Positions 15,145-16,779 of a DNA stretch of 16,779 bases are shown one piece after another (positions within the stretch are counted from its first letter, which is position 1; every line of letters begins with the position of its first letter). The position numbers and the translations under genes are program-made. The notes beneath the pieces are model-generated. The model searched no databases, was not told the DNA's origin, and saw nothing but the letters and a program-made list of their open reading frames with translations. This DNA comes from Lachnoclostridium sp. UBA7122 (lineage in GTDB: Bacteria; Bacillota; Clostridia; Lachnospirales; Lachnospiraceae): contig DKXQ01000129.1 in NCBI GenBank assembly GCA_002493085.1, positions 1 through 16,779 on the forward strand, written 5' to 3'.

Positions 15145-15726
15145 ATGAATAAAAAATCTTTTTTAAGAGGATTTGGTTCTGGAGTTTTATTTACTGCGGC
15201 TATATTGGGCATATCATTTTCGATAAGAACATCAGAATCAGCTACAGTTTCACGTGCCAAAAAACTTGGCATGGTATTTGAAAGCAATGACCAGCGGGTA
15301 GTACTGCCAACACCAGAAGTGTCCACACATTCTGCTGTCTCCGCACTTCCAGAAGTATCTGCCACAGCGCAGCCAGACAATACAGGCAGCAGTAAGACAC
15401 AGAAACCTTCCGCATCTGGAAATAAAGGCAGTAAAATCAATGATAATAAAACTGACAATAAAAAAGAATTTGAAAAAGAGAAACAAAAAGCAGAAAAAGA
15501 AATAGAAGATATCAAAAAACAGCTTACAATAAATGATGGGGACTGGGCTGGCAAAGTAAGCGGTGAACTTGAAAAAATGGGGATAATAGATGATGCCAGC
15601 GCATTTGACAAGTATCTTACAGAAAATGGCTATAGCGGAGTTATAAATTCTGGAACATACGATGTTTCTCCAGAAGACAGTTACCATGATTTAGCTGAAA
15701 AAATTACGTCGCGTTTCAGGCAATAG
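15145..15726 (+). CDS. Membrane-anchored protein with an MltG/YceG LysM-like module, no lytic domain
   Basis: The 193-aa product has a basic N-terminus (MNKKSFLRGF) and one membrane segment (about 8-27), then probably an extracytoplasmic region. Residues 50-105 are Ser/Thr/Pro/Ala/Asn-rich linker. Residues 106-128 are a Lys/Glu helix. Residues about 127-193 resemble the LysM-like module that precedes the catalytic domain in the lytic transglycosylase MltG (YceG). The pattern is LTINDGDWAGKVSGELEKMG, then a short helix with FDKYLTENG, then INSGTYDVSPEDSYHDLAEKI. The MltG catalytic domain with its Glu is absent, so no peptidoglycan cleavage is expected. It may bind or sense the cell wall. The ribosome binding site at 15131 sets the start. 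Similarity is judged by eye and is moderate. Confidence 0.72.
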   Translation: MNKKSFLRGFGSGVLFTAAILGISFSIRTSESATVSRAKKLGMVFESNDQRVVLPTPEVSTHSAVSALPEVSATAQPDNTGSSKTQKPSASGNKGSKINDNKTDNKKEFEKEKQKAEKEIEDIKKQLTINDGDWAGKVSGELEKMGIIDDASAFDKYLTENGYSGVINSGTYDVSPEDSYHDLAEKITSRFRQ

Positions 15727-15732
15727 CTACTA

Positions 15733-15743
15733 TATAATATAAT
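15733..15743 (+). promoter_or_regulatory. Candidate -10 region of a hisA promoter
   Basis: Two overlapping TATAAT hexamers (15733-15738 and 15738-15743) fall in the 39-nt gap before hisA. The best -35 for the second is the poor TTCAGG at 15715-15720 with a 17-nt spacer. A start near 15750 would give a leader of about 15-20 nt that would just hold all or most of the ribosome binding site at 15747-15755. Suggestive only; AT-rich gaps often hold such hexamers by chance. Confidence 0.3.
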
Positions 15744-15765
15744 AGCAGAAAGGTGTTGGCTTTAG

Positions 15766-16542
15766 ATGAATTTCAGGCCTTGTATTGATATCCACAATGG
15801 TTCAGTTAAGCAGATAGTAGGCTCAAGCCTTAAAGATGCAGGCAACCAGGCAGAAGACAACTTTGTATCTTTAAAAGACGCAGGCTATTATGCCAGTATG
15901 TACAAAAAAGATGGTCTGGCGGGCGGACATATAATTATACTTAATAAAGCAGGAAGCAGTTTTTATGATGCAGATATAGCCCAGGCAAAAAAGGCACTAA
16001 AAACATTCAGAGGCGGACTGCAGATAGGTGGCGGAATAAATGCAGACAATGCATGTACATTTCTTGATATGGGTGCATCACATGTGATAGTGACATCTTA
16101 TATATTCAGAAATGGCATAATAGATTATGACAGGCTGAGGCATCTTTCATCCTTAACAGGAAAAGAGAGGCTTGTCCTTGATATGAGCTGCCGGTATTCG
16201 GATGGCAGATATTATATAGTAACTGACAGATGGCAGAATATTACAAAAGAAGTATTAAATAGTGGACTTTTAGAAAATCTTGGAGCATACTGTGATGAAT
16301 TTCTTGTACATGCAGTTGATGTTGAGGGGAAAACCTCTGGCATAGAAAAAGATGTAATAGAAATTTTAGCACAATGCAGTAAAAGGGTTACATATGCAGG
16401 TGGCATACACTCTCTTGATGATATCCACTATATAGAAAAGCATGGCAATGGAAAAGTCGATTTTACAGTTGGAAGCGCACTTGACTTGTTTGGCGGAAAT
16501 ATTTCTTATAAAGATATTAAGCGGTATTCTGGTGCTTACTGA
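15766..16542 (+). CDS. hisA: Eukaryotic-type HisA (HIS6-like) ProFAR isomerase
   Basis: The enzyme converts ProFAR to PRFAR, the fourth step of histidine biosynthesis. The 258-aa product matches the eukaryotic HIS6 form (as in yeast and plants) and not the usual bacterial HisA. It starts with PCIDIHNGSVKQIVG, has NFVSLKDAGYYASMYKKDG, and later SCRYSDGRYYIVTDRWQ, EFLVHAVDVEGKTSGI, VTYAGGIHSLDDI and GKVDFTVGSALDLFGGN. All of these follow the yeast protein closely as I recall it. The likely catalytic Asp residues are D8 and D139. Phosphate-binding loops are QIGGGI (86-91) and AGGI (211-214). The frame is complete (the yeast protein is about 260 aa). AGAAAGG at 15747-15753 lies 12 nt before the ATG. 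No other his gene is in the window; it lies last, before a strong terminator. Confidence 0.92.
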   Translation: MNFRPCIDIHNGSVKQIVGSSLKDAGNQAEDNFVSLKDAGYYASMYKKDGLAGGHIIILNKAGSSFYDADIAQAKKALKTFRGGLQIGGGINADNACTFLDMGASHVIVTSYIFRNGIIDYDRLRHLSSLTGKERLVLDMSCRYSDGRYYIVTDRWQNITKEVLNSGLLENLGAYCDEFLVHAVDVEGKTSGIEKDVIEILAQCSKRVTYAGGIHSLDDIHYIEKHGNGKVDFTVGSALDLFGGNISYKDIKRYSGAY

Positions 16543-16579
16543 TAATTTTCTGGTTTTCCTTATGTAGATTGTATTAAAT

Positions 16580-16601
16580 ATTGTAATAAAATTGTAATAA
16601 A
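16580..16601. repeat. Two tandem copies of an 11-bp AT-rich unit before the terminator
   Basis: ATTGTAATAAA occurs at 16580-16590 and again at 16591-16601, followed at 16602 by the partial ATTGTA. The last part merges into the left arm of the terminator hairpin, where ATTGTACC continues. This probably arose by local slippage in AT-rich DNA. No function is assigned. Confidence 0.6.
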
Positions 16602-16645
16602 ATTGTACCAATGTGTTACAAAACATATTGGTACAATTTTATTTT
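16596..16645 (+). terminator. Rho-independent terminator after hisA
   Basis: The left arm (16596-16617) and right arm (16622-16643) form a 22-bp stem with a single G-U wobble around an ACAA loop. The core arms are AAAATTGTACCAAT and ATTGGTACAATTTT. The right arm ends in TTTTATTTT, giving the U-rich tail. It lies 54 nt after the hisA stop and is the only standard terminator in the window, so it is the likely end of the motility-hisA transcript. The A-rich left arm and T-rich right arm suggest it could also act on the opposite strand. Confidence 0.88.
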
Positions 16646-16779
16646 GCGTGTTTTGATGTAAAATAGCATAAAAAATTTCTATAAAAATATACAAAATGCA
16701 CAACAAATTATACTATTTTTAAAACTTAGTTTTTTAGGTTATAAAATATTTTACGAAAGGGGTTGAATTTTTTAAAATT
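16646..16779 (+). other. AT-rich leader of the next gene, with a ribosome binding site at 16755-16762
   Basis: This 134-nt tail is very AT-rich and has no supported gene. Near the end, GAAAGGGG (16755-16762) looks like a ribosome binding site. The TTG directly after it (16763) is too close to serve as a start, so the next gene probably starts at or just past the window edge. A convincing promoter with good -35, -10 and spacing was not found: TTGATG at 16654 and TATAAA at 16681 are 21 nt apart, which is too far. Confidence 0.4.

Noticed and set aside
14832..15611. Minus-strand open frame of about 259 codons across the coiled-coil and MltG-like genes
   Set aside because: It spans two well-formed plus-strand genes and their gap, has low-complexity Ser/Leu runs and no recognisable domain.

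Overview
The window is an AT-rich, densely packed, single-strand gene cluster of a Gram-positive Clostridia-type bacterium, most like the flagellated Lachnospiraceae (Roseburia / Butyrivibrio / Agathobacter type). This rests on gene order (flhB-flhA-flhF-flhG-PilZ-cheB-cheA-cheW-cheC-cheD-small membrane gene-fliA), on the presence of CheC and CheD, and on Shine-Dalgarno sequences that match a Bacillus/Clostridia 16S tail. Species cannot be fixed from the sequence. All 16 genes are on the + strand with very short or no gaps. No tRNA, rRNA, CRISPR, insertion sequence or phage gene was seen.

Layout. (1) 1-107: a short intergenic piece, probably after the end of an upstream fla gene, carrying a 16-bp palindrome. 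(2) 108-5451: type III flagellar export gate genes flhB and flhA, then the targeting and number-control pair flhF and flhG. The flhA/flhF and flhF/flhG junctions overlap by 1 nt. (3) 5462-6163: a YcgR-like PilZ protein that would link cyclic di-GMP to the motor. (4) 6217-11161: the chemotaxis block cheB, cheA, cheW, cheC and cheD; cheY and cheR are not in the window. (5) 11192-12298: a 95-aa two-helix membrane protein and the flagellar sigma factor fliA/sigD, whose stop codon lies inside an 18-bp perfect hairpin. (6) 12361-15726: four poorly characterised genes, namely a FapA/DUF342 protein, a Lys-rich 108-aa protein, a membrane-anchored coiled-coil protein with a C-terminal DUF6115-like helix-turn-helix, and a membrane-anchored protein with an MltG/YceG LysM-like module but no lytic domain. 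(7) 15766-16542: a lone histidine-biosynthesis gene, hisA, of the eukaryotic HIS6 type. (8) 16543-16779: a strong intrinsic terminator, then AT-rich DNA and a ribosome binding site for a gene starting beyond the window.

Working together: FlhA/FlhB form the export gate; FlhF/FlhG set flagellar position and number; FliA directs late flagellar and chemotaxis transcription; CheA/W/B/C/D process and adapt receptor signals; the PilZ protein probably brakes or re-biases the motor at high c-di-GMP. The items most worth follow-up are the eukaryotic-type hisA at the end of a motility operon, the four-gene accessory block, and the hairpin over the fliA stop.
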